Below, piece by piece: positions 56,718 through 64,000 of a stretch of DNA of 64,000 bases (positions within the stretch are counted from its first letter, which is position 1; each line of letters opens with the position of its first letter). The stretch covers positions 62,001-126,000 of the forward strand of contig NZ_BOLS01000007.1 of the NCBI RefSeq assembly GCF_016861785.1, given 5' to 3'. Both the position numbers and the translations under genes were made by a program. Below the pieces are notes generated by a model. The model was not told where the DNA came from. It ran no database searches and worked only from the letters and a program-made list of their open reading frames with translations. This DNA comes from Lacticaseibacillus mingshuiensis. GTDB lineage: Bacteria > Bacillota > Bacilli > Lactobacillales > Lactobacillaceae.

Positions 56718-57572
56718 TTATCGCTTTGCCAGCCCGGCCCACAACTTTGTGAGCTCATCGTTGATCGCTGCTTTGGGGGCGAGGCGGCGGCTGGCTGCCA
56801 GCAATGCGTTGAACTGACCTTGCGCCTGCGCCGGGTCGCGGAAGTAGACCGGGATGAAAGTTGTGAAGCGTTTTGCTAGCACGAAGAAAATGTTGGTACC
56901 CATCACCATCCGGCGCGTGATGAGCGGCGGCAGAGCCTTGATCTCCTTGACCGATCCGGTGGCCAGGATGTGCTGCATGAATTGGAGGTAGAGTCGGTTG
57001 AGGATTCGCTCGCGTAATTGCGTTTCTGCGTTGAGGGCGGCGCTTTGACTTTTTTCCAGAATTGCCTTGCCGTCTCCAAATGGTAAAAAGGCGATCAGTT
57101 CGGATAACAGGCGCAGGTCAAAGGTCGAAAAACGCGGGACCTGGTCGAGGTCATGAAAAAGCAACACGGCTTGTTCGGTGCTGGCAGCCGTGGCTCCGGC
57201 GAGTGCGGTGGCCTCCACGCGCACCAGCGAAGCGAGTTGGGTATACCCGGCGTTGCCCGTTTGCTGCGCCTTTTTTCGCAGGGCGGTCTCGGCGGTCTTC
57301 AAGTCGGAGAGAGATGGCGCGCCGATCAACAATTCCAGCACCTCGTCGGCCTCGACTTCGATCGGCAGGGGCATGCCCGGAATCGCCAGGGTGATGTCGC
57401 TCGGCGCGAGACGCAGGTGGTCCAGCAAGGCGAAAAATTGGCTGAGCTTCATCGGGGTCTGGCCGTTGACCAGCCGTGCATACGTCGCCGGCGAAATGTC
57501 GAGGGCCTGGCATAAGGGGGCGGTCTTGATCTGTTTGTCTTTGCGAATCTGGTTGAGCGTTTCGCCGATCAT
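56718..57572 (-). CDS. Rgg/MutR-like transcriptional regulator
   Basis: 284 residues: N-terminal helix-turn-helix (GETLNQIRKDKQIKTAPLCQALDISPATYARLVNG), then a long all-helical region of the Rgg/TPR-like kind that binds peptide signals in relatives. Starts one base inside the stop of its upstream paralogue (TGATG). No small pheromone gene is evident beside it. Family assignment rests on domain plan and length. Confidence 0.78.
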   Translation of the reverse strand: MIGETLNQIRKDKQIKTAPLCQALDISPATYARLVNGQTPMKLSQFFALLDHLRLAPSDITLAIPGMPLPIEVEADEVLELLIGAPSLSDLKTAETALRKKAQQTGNAGYTQLASLVRVEATALAGATAASTEQAVLLFHDLDQVPRFSTFDLRLLSELIAFLPFGDGKAILEKSQSAALNAETQLRERILNRLYLQFMQHILATGSVKEIKALPPLITRRMVMGTNIFFVLAKRFTTFIPVYFRDPAQAQGQFNALLAASRRLAPKAAINDELTKLWAGLAKR

Positions 57573-58483
57573 CAGGCTTCCTCCTTTGGGTCAAACGTGA
57601 CGAGGTCCAGCCACACCATCGCGATTCCTTGATTGAGTGCGTGGTTGGGATTGCCGGTGATGGTCAGGCAATCGCGCTGAAGTTCGCGAAACAAACGCGT
57701 GGCCAGCTCCCGCCGATCATTTAAATACAAGCGAATTGGTCGACACAACAATTTTAATGAGGAAAAAGCATAATCTGCATGCCCGGCTTCCCGCGATTCG
57801 ATCTGATTGCAGGCTTCCAACACCGCGGCGCGCCGGCGTGTGTGAATCGCGCTTTGCAAAAACTGGCGATACAACGTCGCGACCTGGCCGCGTCCGGTGT
57901 CGGTTGGCTCGCCCGGTGCATTGAGCATGTGGCTGAAGATCGCCTGCACGCGCTCAAACGGCAGGTAGACTGCGCTGGCCAGCAGAAGCTGCTGCTCAAA
58001 GGATGTGAGGAGATCCTGCTGGGAGATCTTTTGGTAAAGATGCTCCGCCGCATTTTCCGTCGCGGTCAGATCTTGGGCGAGCTCGCTTTGAAATAGCGTC
58101 AAGAAGTCGGCCAGTAGGGTAAAGCCACTATTGCCAGAAGCCGCGCCTTGTTCCTGAAGGGCGCTGATCTGTTTTTGCAGGCGCCGGAGCTGTTTTTTCT
58201 GCGTGCGGTAATAGACCTGCATCACATCCACGACCAGGTGCTCGGTGTCGCTGAGCGCGGCCTGCAGTGGCAACGTTTCGGGCGGCAGAGTCTCCTGCAG
58301 GTCGGAAAAACTATAGCGCAAGGCGTTCAGCGCGTTCACCGCGTCATCAAGGCGGACGCTACTACTGTCGTGAACGCTGCGATGATAAGTTGCGGTGGAG
58401 ATGCCGATCTGGCGCGCGAGGTCTTTTGCGGGGATGCCACGTGCCTGCCGCCAATTTTCAAGGGTCGAACCGAACGTGTTCAT
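57572..58483 (-). CDS. Rgg/MutR-like transcriptional regulator
   Basis: 303 residues, same plan as its downstream neighbour: helix-turn-helix (TLENWRQARGIPAKDLARQIGISTATYHRSVHD) and helical C-terminal domain (HLVVDVMQVYYRTQKKQLRRL..., EQQLLLASAVYLPFERVQAIFSHML). The two are distant paralogues in one operon, perhaps a heteromeric or antagonistic pair. The upstream region 58484-58640 holds a TATCC/GGATA inverted repeat (about 58510-58534) that may be an operator. Confidence 0.78.
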   Translation of the reverse strand: MNTFGSTLENWRQARGIPAKDLARQIGISTATYHRSVHDSSSVRLDDAVNALNALRYSFSDLQETLPPETLPLQAALSDTEHLVVDVMQVYYRTQKKQLRRLQKQISALQEQGAASGNSGFTLLADFLTLFQSELAQDLTATENAAEHLYQKISQQDLLTSFEQQLLLASAVYLPFERVQAIFSHMLNAPGEPTDTGRGQVATLYRQFLQSAIHTRRRAAVLEACNQIESREAGHADYAFSSLKLLCRPIRLYLNDRRELATRLFRELQRDCLTITGNPNHALNQGIAMVWLDLVTFDPKEEA

Positions 58484-58643
58484 AGCTGCCTCCTGATAAC
58501 GCTTTCTTATCCTGAATTGTAGGCTGAAAAGGATACCGATTCAACTATTTTGCGCGGCGCTGACGCAAATGTGAGAGATTCTCGTTGCGCGCGCGCCAGG
58601 CGGGTACATTATAAGTTGTGTTAGAGATGAGGGGGAACGGACG

Positions 58644-59057
58644 ATGAAACGAATCGATCTGACGGGCAAACGGTTTGGCCGGCTAGTCGTCGTGGGCTTT
58701 TCGGGCCAAGCAAGCAATGGCAACGCGCTGTGGCAATGCCAGTGCGACTGCGGAAAAACGATGGTGACAGAAGGCTACCGCCTGCGCCACGGCCTGACCA
58801 GTAGCTGCGGCTGTTATCGCGCGGAGCGGATGCGCCATGTGTTCGCCCAGCAGCAAAAATCAGTGAGCGCCGGCGCCCATCAACCAGGCGCGAAAAATCA
58901 CTCCGGTGTGGTCGGCGTCAGCTTCGACCGCCAAACAGGCAAGTGGAACGCCCGACTGTTTTACCGGGGCAAGTTGATCTTGAACAAGCGCTTCGAAGAT
59001 TTCGAGGCGGCAGTCGCAGCCCGCAAACGCGCAGAAAAAAAGTGCGACGCAAGCTGA
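58644..59057 (+). CDS. AP2-like DNA-binding protein with Cys cluster
   Basis: 137 residues. The N-terminal module DLTGKRFGRLVVVGF...WQCQCDCGK...LTSSCGC has the four-cysteine pattern seen in phage-type and homing-endonuclease-associated proteins. The C-terminal module HSGVVGVSFDRQTGKWNARL and RFEDFEAAVAARKRAEKK resembles an AP2 domain. No nuclease (HNH) motif lies between them, so it may be a regulator or a nuclease remnant. GGGGGAACGG precedes the ATG. Standalone and possibly mobile. Confidence 0.82.
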   Translation: MKRIDLTGKRFGRLVVVGFSGQASNGNALWQCQCDCGKTMVTEGYRLRHGLTSSCGCYRAERMRHVFAQQQKSVSAGAHQPGAKNHSGVVGVSFDRQTGKWNARLFYRGKLILNKRFEDFEAAVAARKRAEKKCDAS

Positions 59058-59340
59058 CACTGACTGGAAAATGCTTTGGGGGACAGCCGCCCGCAATTTG
59101 GGGCCAGCTGATCGAGTGTAATAGCGCAAGTAAACGGAACCGCAGCGTCGCAATGCAGGGAAAAGACTGCAAAGGAGAGGTTGCGGTTTTTGATTCGGAG
59201 CATTGTGGCGTCATAATTTTCAAAAAAGGCGTCAGCTGGCGACTAGTCAAATAATTGGTCAGGTAAAATGCCTCTGGCCAAAAGCTAACTGACTTCCGCC
59301 CTGATAACGGTAAACTCAAAACGTCTCTACAGAAAATTAA
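59058..59340. other. gene-free stretch
   Basis: About 280 bases between the AP2-like gene and repeat copy 3. No gene, terminator or repeat is convincing. Confidence 0.5.
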
Positions 59341-59557
59341 GTGCTGGATGTAGGGTGGGCTCCGGCCGAAAACGGCTCGCTTCGCATGTCTTGGCGTAAG
59401 GCATAAATGCCTAACGCCAAGAGCAGGCCCCCTCGTCGGTGTAAGCGGCTGTGCCGCTTACACCGAAAGTGAGCTTTGAGACCGCGACCTTTGCGGGCTC
59501 AAAGTTGCCTGTCCGCTCTACTGCGATCGCCAGCCAGTTTCTGGCCGGAGCCCACCC
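59341..59557 (+). repeat. 217-bp structured dispersed repeat, copy 3
   Basis: Same orientation as copy 2 and the same length. Terminal repeats GGGTGGGCTCCGGCC (59353-59367) and GGCCGGAGCCCACCC (59543-59557). Inner hairpins: CTTGGCGTAAGGC/GCCTAACGCCAAG, GGTGTAAGCGGC/GCCGCTTACACC and TTTGAG.CCGC/GCGG.CTCAAA. Confidence 0.87.
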
Positions 59558-59726
59558 GGGGGATAACACATATCACCACCCCGAATCGGTTCGCAAGACA
59601 AGTTTTGATTTTTCCGTTATAATGGCCTAGAGGAAGTTATCATTTTTGCACGGATTGGCCTTGCAATTTGACGAGATTCCGCTAGACTTTTTTTGACAGA
59701 AAAATTCACTTTACTTGGAGGAAACC

Positions 59727-60701
59727 ATGCCTGAGCACTATGCTGATCCAAAGTTAAAGATCTTTGCGTTGAATTCGAACAAACCCTTGGCGGAAAAAAT
59801 CGCCCAAGAGGTTGGCGTCGAATTAGGTAAGTCGTCGGTCAAGCGGTTTAGCGATGGTGAGATTCAGATCAACATCGAAGAAAGTATCCGTGGCGACGAC
59901 GTGTACCTGATCCAGTCGACTTCAGCGCCGGTCAATGACAATTTGATGGAGCTGCTCATTATGACGGATGCGCTCCGCCGGGCATCCGCGCACACGATCA
60001 ACGCGGTCATTCCTTACTATGGTTACGCGCGGCAGGATCGCAAGGCCCGCTCTCGCGAACCGATCACGGCAAAATTGGTCGCCAACATGCTCGAGCGCGC
60101 CGGCGTTGACCGTGTGCTGGCATTGGACCTGCATGCCGCTCAGATTCAGGGCTTTTTCGACATTCCCGTCGATCACCTGATGGGCGCGCCGCTGCTGGCC
60201 GATTACTTCTTGCGTAATCATTATGATGGGGCAGACACGGTCGTTGTTTCTCCTGATCATGGTGGTGTGACGCGGGCCCGCAAGCTCGCCGAGTTCCTCA
60301 AGGCACCGATCGCGATCATCGACAAGCGTCGGCCGCGGCCAAATGTCGCTGAGGTGATGAACATTGTCGGTCAGGTCGAAGGCAAGCGTTGCATCATCAT
60401 CGATGATATGATCGATACGGCAGGCACGTTGACGCTGGCTGGCCAGGCACTGAAGGACGCAGGCGCCACTGAAGTTTTGGCAGCCGCCACGCACGCTGTT
60501 TTCTCGGGCCCAGCGATCGAACGCCTTGCCGCTGCCCCAATCGAGCAGGTCGTGGTCACTGATTCCATCCAGCACCCAGAAGGCACCCAGCTCGACAAGT
60601 TGGTCACTGTTTCCGTTGGGCCACTGATCGGCCGCGCGATCAAGCGCATCCAGGAAAACAAGCCGGTATCGCCATTGTTCGAAAATCGCTTCACCAAGTA
60701 A
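59727..60701 (+). CDS. prs: ribose-phosphate pyrophosphokinase
   Basis: Makes PRPP from ribose-5-phosphate and ATP. 324 residues: [52 protein letters not shown] (ATP flexible loop), [18 protein letters not shown] and the PRPP loop [17 protein letters not shown] 59727 follows GGAGG with a five-base spacer. PRPP is also the PurR effector, linking it to purR upstream. Confidence 0.97.
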   Translation: MPEHYADPKLKIFALNSNKPLAEKIAQEVGVELGKSSVKRFSDGEIQINIEESIRGDDVYLIQSTSAPVNDNLMELLIMTDALRRASAHTINAVIPYYGYARQDRKARSREPITAKLVANMLERAGVDRVLALDLHAAQIQGFFDIPVDHLMGAPLLADYFLRNHYDGADTVVVSPDHGGVTRARKLAEFLKAPIAIIDKRRPRPNVAEVMNIVGQVEGKRCIIIDDMIDTAGTLTLAGQALKDAGATEVLAAATHAVFSGPAIERLAAAPIEQVVVTDSIQHPEGTQLDKLVTVSVGPLIGRAIKRIQENKPVSPLFENRFTK

Positions 60702-60731
60702 AAACAATCTGACTCTAAAATCAGCTCACGG

Positions 60732-60760
60732 ACGTCCCCGAATACGGAGACGTCTTTTTT
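60732..60760 (+). terminator. terminator after prs
   Basis: ACGTCCCC (60732-60739) and GGAGACGT (60746-60753) pair with one mismatch, then CTTTTTTG. Confidence 0.75.
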
Positions 60761-60806
60761 GTGCTGAAACAGGATCGCTTGTGAACAAATTCGAAGTAAA
60801 CTGGCG

Positions 60807-60845
60807 GCGGCCGTGCAGAAAATATTTTTCAGCACGCCGTTTTTT
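60807..60845 (+). terminator. orphan intrinsic terminator
   Basis: CGGC.GTGC and GCAC.CCG arms with an A/T-paired upper stem, then TTTTTT, 100 bases beyond the prs stop and after the prs terminator. It may end a short separate transcript. Confidence 0.5.
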
Positions 60846-60936
60846 GTTGCCAAAAATGGGCTCGCTTTCATCCGCAACAGGTTGCGGGTCAACGGCAATA
60901 AGCGGTTCAGCCAATGAGTCACAAATTCGACTTAAT

Positions 60937-60979
60937 CTACAAATTGTAGGTTGCAATCTTCAAAATGTCGTTGTATATT
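60937..60979 (+). promoter_or_regulatory. operator and promoter of tetR-yhgE
   Basis: A 13-bp palindrome CTACAAATTGTAG (60937-60949) abuts a strong promoter, TTGCAA (60951-60956), 17 bases, TATATT (60974-60979). Suits autoregulation by the TetR protein. Confidence 0.7.
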
Positions 60980-61019
60980 CTCTTACGGTAATATTCTCAC
61001 TAAAGAAGGAGGGACTCGC

Positions 61020-61589
61020 ATGATCCATCATCGTGTGCTTGATCAAGACAAGGTGCTTGCGGCAGCCTGCGACGTTGTGAAGGCGGAAGGCATTCAGGCG
61101 CTGACATACCGACGACTTGCCCATGATCTGAATATTCGGTCGCAGTCGCTGTACAATTATTTTCCTAATCTTGAGGGGCTCATCGAAACGATGGGGACCC
61201 ATTTCATGCAGGCCCTCTATCAACAGCTGACCGAGGCGCTGACCGGGGTGGCCGGCATCGAGGCACTGCGGGTGTACGCACAGACGGCGCATGATTATTT
61301 TGATGGCCAAGGCAATTTGTTCGAGGTCCTCTATTATGTGCATCGTTACGACGCGGACAGCCCGTTCGTGCAGGCGACGGCCCAGGTGCTCGGGATGCTG
61401 AAGAAGTTGATCAACGGGGTGCGGTTGAAGACCATGCATCACGAGGCGTTCACGCAAGGGCTGATCTCCAGTGTGCTGGGGTTCACGGTCATTGAGATCA
61501 TGGGGTTGATCCCATCGCCTGCGCCTGCGCGCCGGAAGAATTTTCATCAGATGCTGGGGCTTTACCTCGGCGATGTCATCACAGATTAA
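61020..61589 (+). CDS. TetR/AcrR family regulator
   Basis: 189 residues: helix-turn-helix DKVLAAACDVVKAEGIQALTYRRLAHDLNIRSQSLYNYFPNLEGL and a helical ligand domain (WHG/TetR_C-like, HDYFDGQGNLFEVLYYVHRYD). ATG 61020 follows AAGGAGGG. Twelve bases separate it from the YhgE-type gene, which it probably controls together with itself. Confidence 0.92.
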   Translation: MIHHRVLDQDKVLAAACDVVKAEGIQALTYRRLAHDLNIRSQSLYNYFPNLEGLIETMGTHFMQALYQQLTEALTGVAGIEALRVYAQTAHDYFDGQGNLFEVLYYVHRYDADSPFVQATAQVLGMLKKLINGVRLKTMHHEAFTQGLISSVLGFTVIEIMGLIPSPAPARRKNFHQMLGLYLGDVITD

Positions 61590-61601
61590 AGGGGCTTTTA
61601 T

Positions 61602-64000
61602 ATGATCAAAGACGAATTCAAGTTTATCCGCCACAATAAGTTGATCATGATCTCGGTCATGGTCATCATGTTCATTCCATTCCTCTACTCGATCTTTTTC
61701 CTGAAGTCGGTGTGGGATCCTTATGGCGATACCAAGGATCTGCCGGTCGCCGTGGTCAATCGCGATGTCCCGGCGGAGCTGCAAGGGAACACGATCAACG
61801 TCGGGGCCGACACGGTCAAGGAGCTGAAGAAAAATCATCAGCTGGGCTGGCATTTTGTCAGTGCGAAGACCGCGGCGAAGGGACTCAAGGACAACAAGTA
61901 TTACACGGTCGTCACGATTCCGGCCAATGCCTCGGCGAATGTGGCCACGGCAATGGATGCGAATCCGAAAAAGATGCAGCTGAAATATGAGACCAACGAC
62001 TCGCTGAACTATTTGAGCCAGGTGATCTCGGGCATCGGGGTCACGGCGCTGGATAAGCAGATCCGGACGCAGATCACGGATGCATTTTCTACCCAAGTCT
62101 TCAAGTCGATCGAGACCGCGGGTAAGGGAATGATCACCGCGGCCAAGGGTGCCAGCAAGCTCAATGATGGCACCACCACGCTGAGCGATGGCGTCAAGCA
62201 GTACACGCTGGGCGTCACCAAGGTCAAGGATGGCATCGAGGAGCTGCAAGTTTCCACCAGTCCCCTGCAAAGCGGGGTGAAAAAATTGGCGGATGGCAGT
62301 CAGACGCTGACGAATGGCATCAATTCCGCGAACGCCCAGATCACGCCGATGTTGCCGGATATCACGAAGCTGGTCAATGGCGGCCAGACGTTGGCGAGCG
62401 GCGTGACCGAATACACGGCCGGCACCAACAAGGTCGTCAATGGTCTGACCACCGTCAACAAGGCAGTTGGTCCACTGTCCAGCGGCGTCAAGCAACTGGT
62501 CGCAGGGGCCACGACCCTGAACAACGGTGTGACCAAGTACACCAAGGGCACCGACAGCCTGACCGATAACGTGGCGACGTACACCGCCGGCACGGATCAG
62601 GTGGCCGCCGGGGTCAGCAAGCTGGCGAAAAACAACACGACCATCGCTTCAGGCATCAAGAGCGCGGCGGCCGGGGCGAAAACCTTGGATAGCGGGTTGA
62701 CGGCCTACACTGGTGGCGTGGCGTCCTTGAACAAGGGGCTCACCCAGATGAAAGAACAAGCCGCTGCGTTGCCGGCCGGCGTTTCGAAGCTCCAAAGTGG
62801 GGCGCAGACGCTGGGCAAGGTCGCGGGCAGTCTGAAAGAGGCCAACGCCAACGCGAAAACAGGCGCCGCCTCTTTGACCAGCGACTATCAGGCAACGGCG
62901 GATGCGCTGACGGCTTTGAAGGAAAGTAACCCGTCGATCGGTGATGACGTTGACGCAATTTTGGCGCAGCTCGCCTCGGTCAAAAAAGATTACAGCGCGC
63001 TTTCCACGTACCAGATGACCTCTGGCTTGATGATCGCCGGGCTGACCAGCGGGAGCAGTCAGCTGAGTGCTGGCCTTGATACTTTGGCCGACCAGGCGCC
63101 GACGTTGATCGCCGGCATCGATGACGCGCAAGCCGGGGCCGCCGAATTAGACGGCAATAGCAAGCAACTGACCACCGGCGCCTCGTCCCTTGATACCGGA
63201 CTGGCGACGTTGGCCACCGGCTACACCGCGTTCGGCGCCGGCATCAGCCAGGCCAACGCCGGCTTGCAGCAGCTCGCCGCCAACAGCAGCGCGCTGCGGG
63301 CAGGCGGCTCACAGCTTGCCGCCTCCTCTGCGTCCCTGCGCAGCGGGAGCCAGCAACTGGCCAGTGGCGTTAATGCCATGGGCAGCAAGGTGCCAGCGTT
63401 GGTCAATGGCTTAGGTCAACTCGCGGCAGGGGGCCAAGTGCTGACCGCCAAGTCCGCCGAATTGACCAGTGGCGCCAACCAGATCGGGGATGGTCTCGGT
63501 CAGGTCGGTGCCAAGATGCCGACCCTGACAGCAGGCCTGACCAAGTTGGCCGATGGGTCTCAGCAGCTCACAACAGGTCTGACCACGTTGAACGGCAAGA
63601 TTCCGGCGCTTTTGTCCGGGGTCGGCCAGCTTGATAGCGGCGCCAAGCAGTTGACGGCGAAAAACAAGCAGTTGAACGCCGGCACCAGCCAGCTGGCTTC
63701 TGGATCGAAGGAATTGGCGACCAAGCTTGGCGATGGCGCGAAAACCATCAACGGCGTCAAGTTGACCAGCAAAACGGCGAACATGTTTGCCGATCCGACG
63801 GTGACGAAGCAAAAGCATTACAGCTATGTGGCCAACTATGGCCATGCGCTGGCGCCTTATGTTTTGTCCCTGGCGCTGTATGTGGGCGCACTGGTCTTCA
63901 ATTTTGCCTATCCGATTCGCAAAGTGTCGCGTAAAGACGGCAAGGCGACTGGCTGGTTCTTCTCGAAGATCGCTGTTGGCGGCATCGTGGCCGTGGGGAT
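61602..64000 (+). CDS. YhgE/Pip family membrane protein (3' end outside window)
   Basis: At least 799 residues, open at the window end. A basic start and N-terminal helix (IMISVMVIMFIPFLYSIFFL), then the YhgE N-terminal domain (LPVAVVNRDVPAELQG), then some 500 residues of low-complexity helical repeats of LxxGxxxL type (VKQYTLGVTKVKDGIEEL..., repeated as SGVxxLxxGxxxLxxG), then a membrane helix (YVLSLALYVGALVFNFAYPI) that begins the C-terminal ABC-2-like membrane domain. Relatives include the phage-infection protein Pip of Lactococcus and ESX-associated YukE-system proteins. AAAGGGG lies seven bases before ATG 61602. Confidence 0.93.
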   Translation, partial: MIKDEFKFIRHNKLIMISVMVIMFIPFLYSIFFLKSVWDPYGDTKDLPVAVVNRDVPAELQGNTINVGADTVKELKKNHQLGWHFVSAKTAAKGLKDNKYYTVVTIPANASANVATAMDANPKKMQLKYETNDSLNYLSQVISGIGVTALDKQIRTQITDAFSTQVFKSIETAGKGMITAAKGASKLNDGTTTLSDGVKQYTLGVTKVKDGIEELQVSTSPLQSGVKKLADGSQTLTNGINSANAQITPMLPDITKLVNGGQTLASGVTEYTAGTNKVVNGLTTVNKAVGPLSSGVKQLVAGATTLNNGVTKYTKGTDSLTDNVATYTAGTDQVAAGVSKLAKNNTTIASGIKSAAAGAKTLDSGLTAYTGGVASLNKGLTQMKEQAAALPAGVSKLQSGAQTLGKVAGSLKEANANAKTGAASLTSDYQATADALTALKESNPSIGDDVDAILAQLASVKKDYSALSTYQMTSGLMIAGLTSGSSQLSAGLDTLADQAPTLIAGIDDAQAGAAELDGNSKQLTTGASSLDTGLATLATGYTAFGAGISQANAGLQQLAANSSALRAGGSQLAASSASLRSGSQQLASGVNAMGSKVPALVNGLGQLAAGGQVLTAKSAELTSGANQIGDGLGQVGAKMPTLTAGLTKLADGSQQLTTGLTTLNGKIPALLSGVGQLDSGAKQLTAKNKQLNAGTSQLASGSKELATKLGDGAKTINGVKLTSKTANMFADPTVTKQKHYSYVANYGHALAPYVLSLALYVGALVFNFAYPIRKVSRKDGKATGWFFSKIAVGGIVAVG

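Noticed and set aside
58484-58640. Pheromone (SHP-like) peptide gene next to the Rgg-like genes
   Set aside because: No short frame with a start, ribosome site and hydrophobic C-terminus was found.
60960-62495. 511-codon open frame on the minus strand
   Set aside because: Antisense of the TetR and YhgE genes; same artefact.

Overview
The window is chromosomal DNA of a G+C-rich lactic acid bacterium, most likely a Lactobacillaceae member of the Lacticaseibacillus/Schleiferilactobacillus type. This rests on the conserved order metG-tatD-rnmV-ksgA-veg-ispE-purR-glmU-prs, a ppx-ppk-ppx polyphosphate operon, an IpaB/EvcA-family protein and strong AGGAGG ribosome sites. Family level is fairly safe; the species is inferred only. 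No rRNA, complete tRNA, transposase, integrase or CRISPR array is visible.

Layout. 0-5 kb: trpS (first codons outside the window), lemA plus a TPM-domain exported protein, a MATE pump, lepB. 5-11.4 kb: an aldo/keto reductase on the minus strand, then ppx1-ppk-ppx2; ppx2 carries a one-base frameshift. 11.4-16.7 kb: a secreted DUF1002 protein and an AT-richer cluster coding for a small secreted DUF2712-like protein (with TAG as its second codon), three membrane proteins and an ABC ATPase. 16.8-28.7 kb: mixed single genes and small operons (DUF975, GNAT, DHFR-like, HxlR/old-yellow-enzyme pair, PEBP, PHP phosphatase, IpaB/EvcA-like metalloprotein, sirtuin, TMEM175-like protein, VOC, MsmK-type ATPase, Nudix, DUF72). 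28.7-31.7 kb: a nearly gene-free palindrome array holding one TetR gene. 31.8-52.4 kb: the housekeeping backbone from metG to glmU, interrupted by a DeoR regulator, a CDF exporter, a two-component system with an FtsX-type ABC transporter, and a FetAB-type ABC pair. 52.4-55.3 kb: a second palindrome array with a LacA-type acetyltransferase. 55.3-60.7 kb: an AT-richer two-gene module, two tandem Rgg-like regulators, an AP2-like protein, then prs. 60.9-64 kb: TetR plus a YhgE/Pip protein that runs off the end.

The most unusual content is non-coding. Forty-one copies of a 15-bp palindrome (TGTGATGNNATCACA and close variants) occur only between genes, in two large arrays and a few outliers. They sit in units of about 37, 52, 106 or 157 bp. 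The 106- and 157-bp units add one or two arms of a 65-70-bp inverted repeat, so the arrays look like one modular cassette family. Three further dispersed element families with terminal inverted repeats lie in the intergenic regions: 217 bp in three copies, about 145 bp in an inverted pair, and about 143 bp in two copies. Two of these families show paired compensatory changes in their stems. None has an obvious encoded mobilisation enzyme here.

Many transcription units end in clear intrinsic terminators, which helps define operons: lemA-TPM; MATE-lepB; ppx1-ppk-ppx2; the DUF2712-like/ABC cluster; Nudix-DUF72; tatD-rnmV-ksgA; purR-VanZ/RDD; ATPase-FtsX; TetR-YhgE. The insertions between conserved backbone genes (metG/tatD, ispE/purR, glmU/prs) mark where accessory DNA has accumulated.
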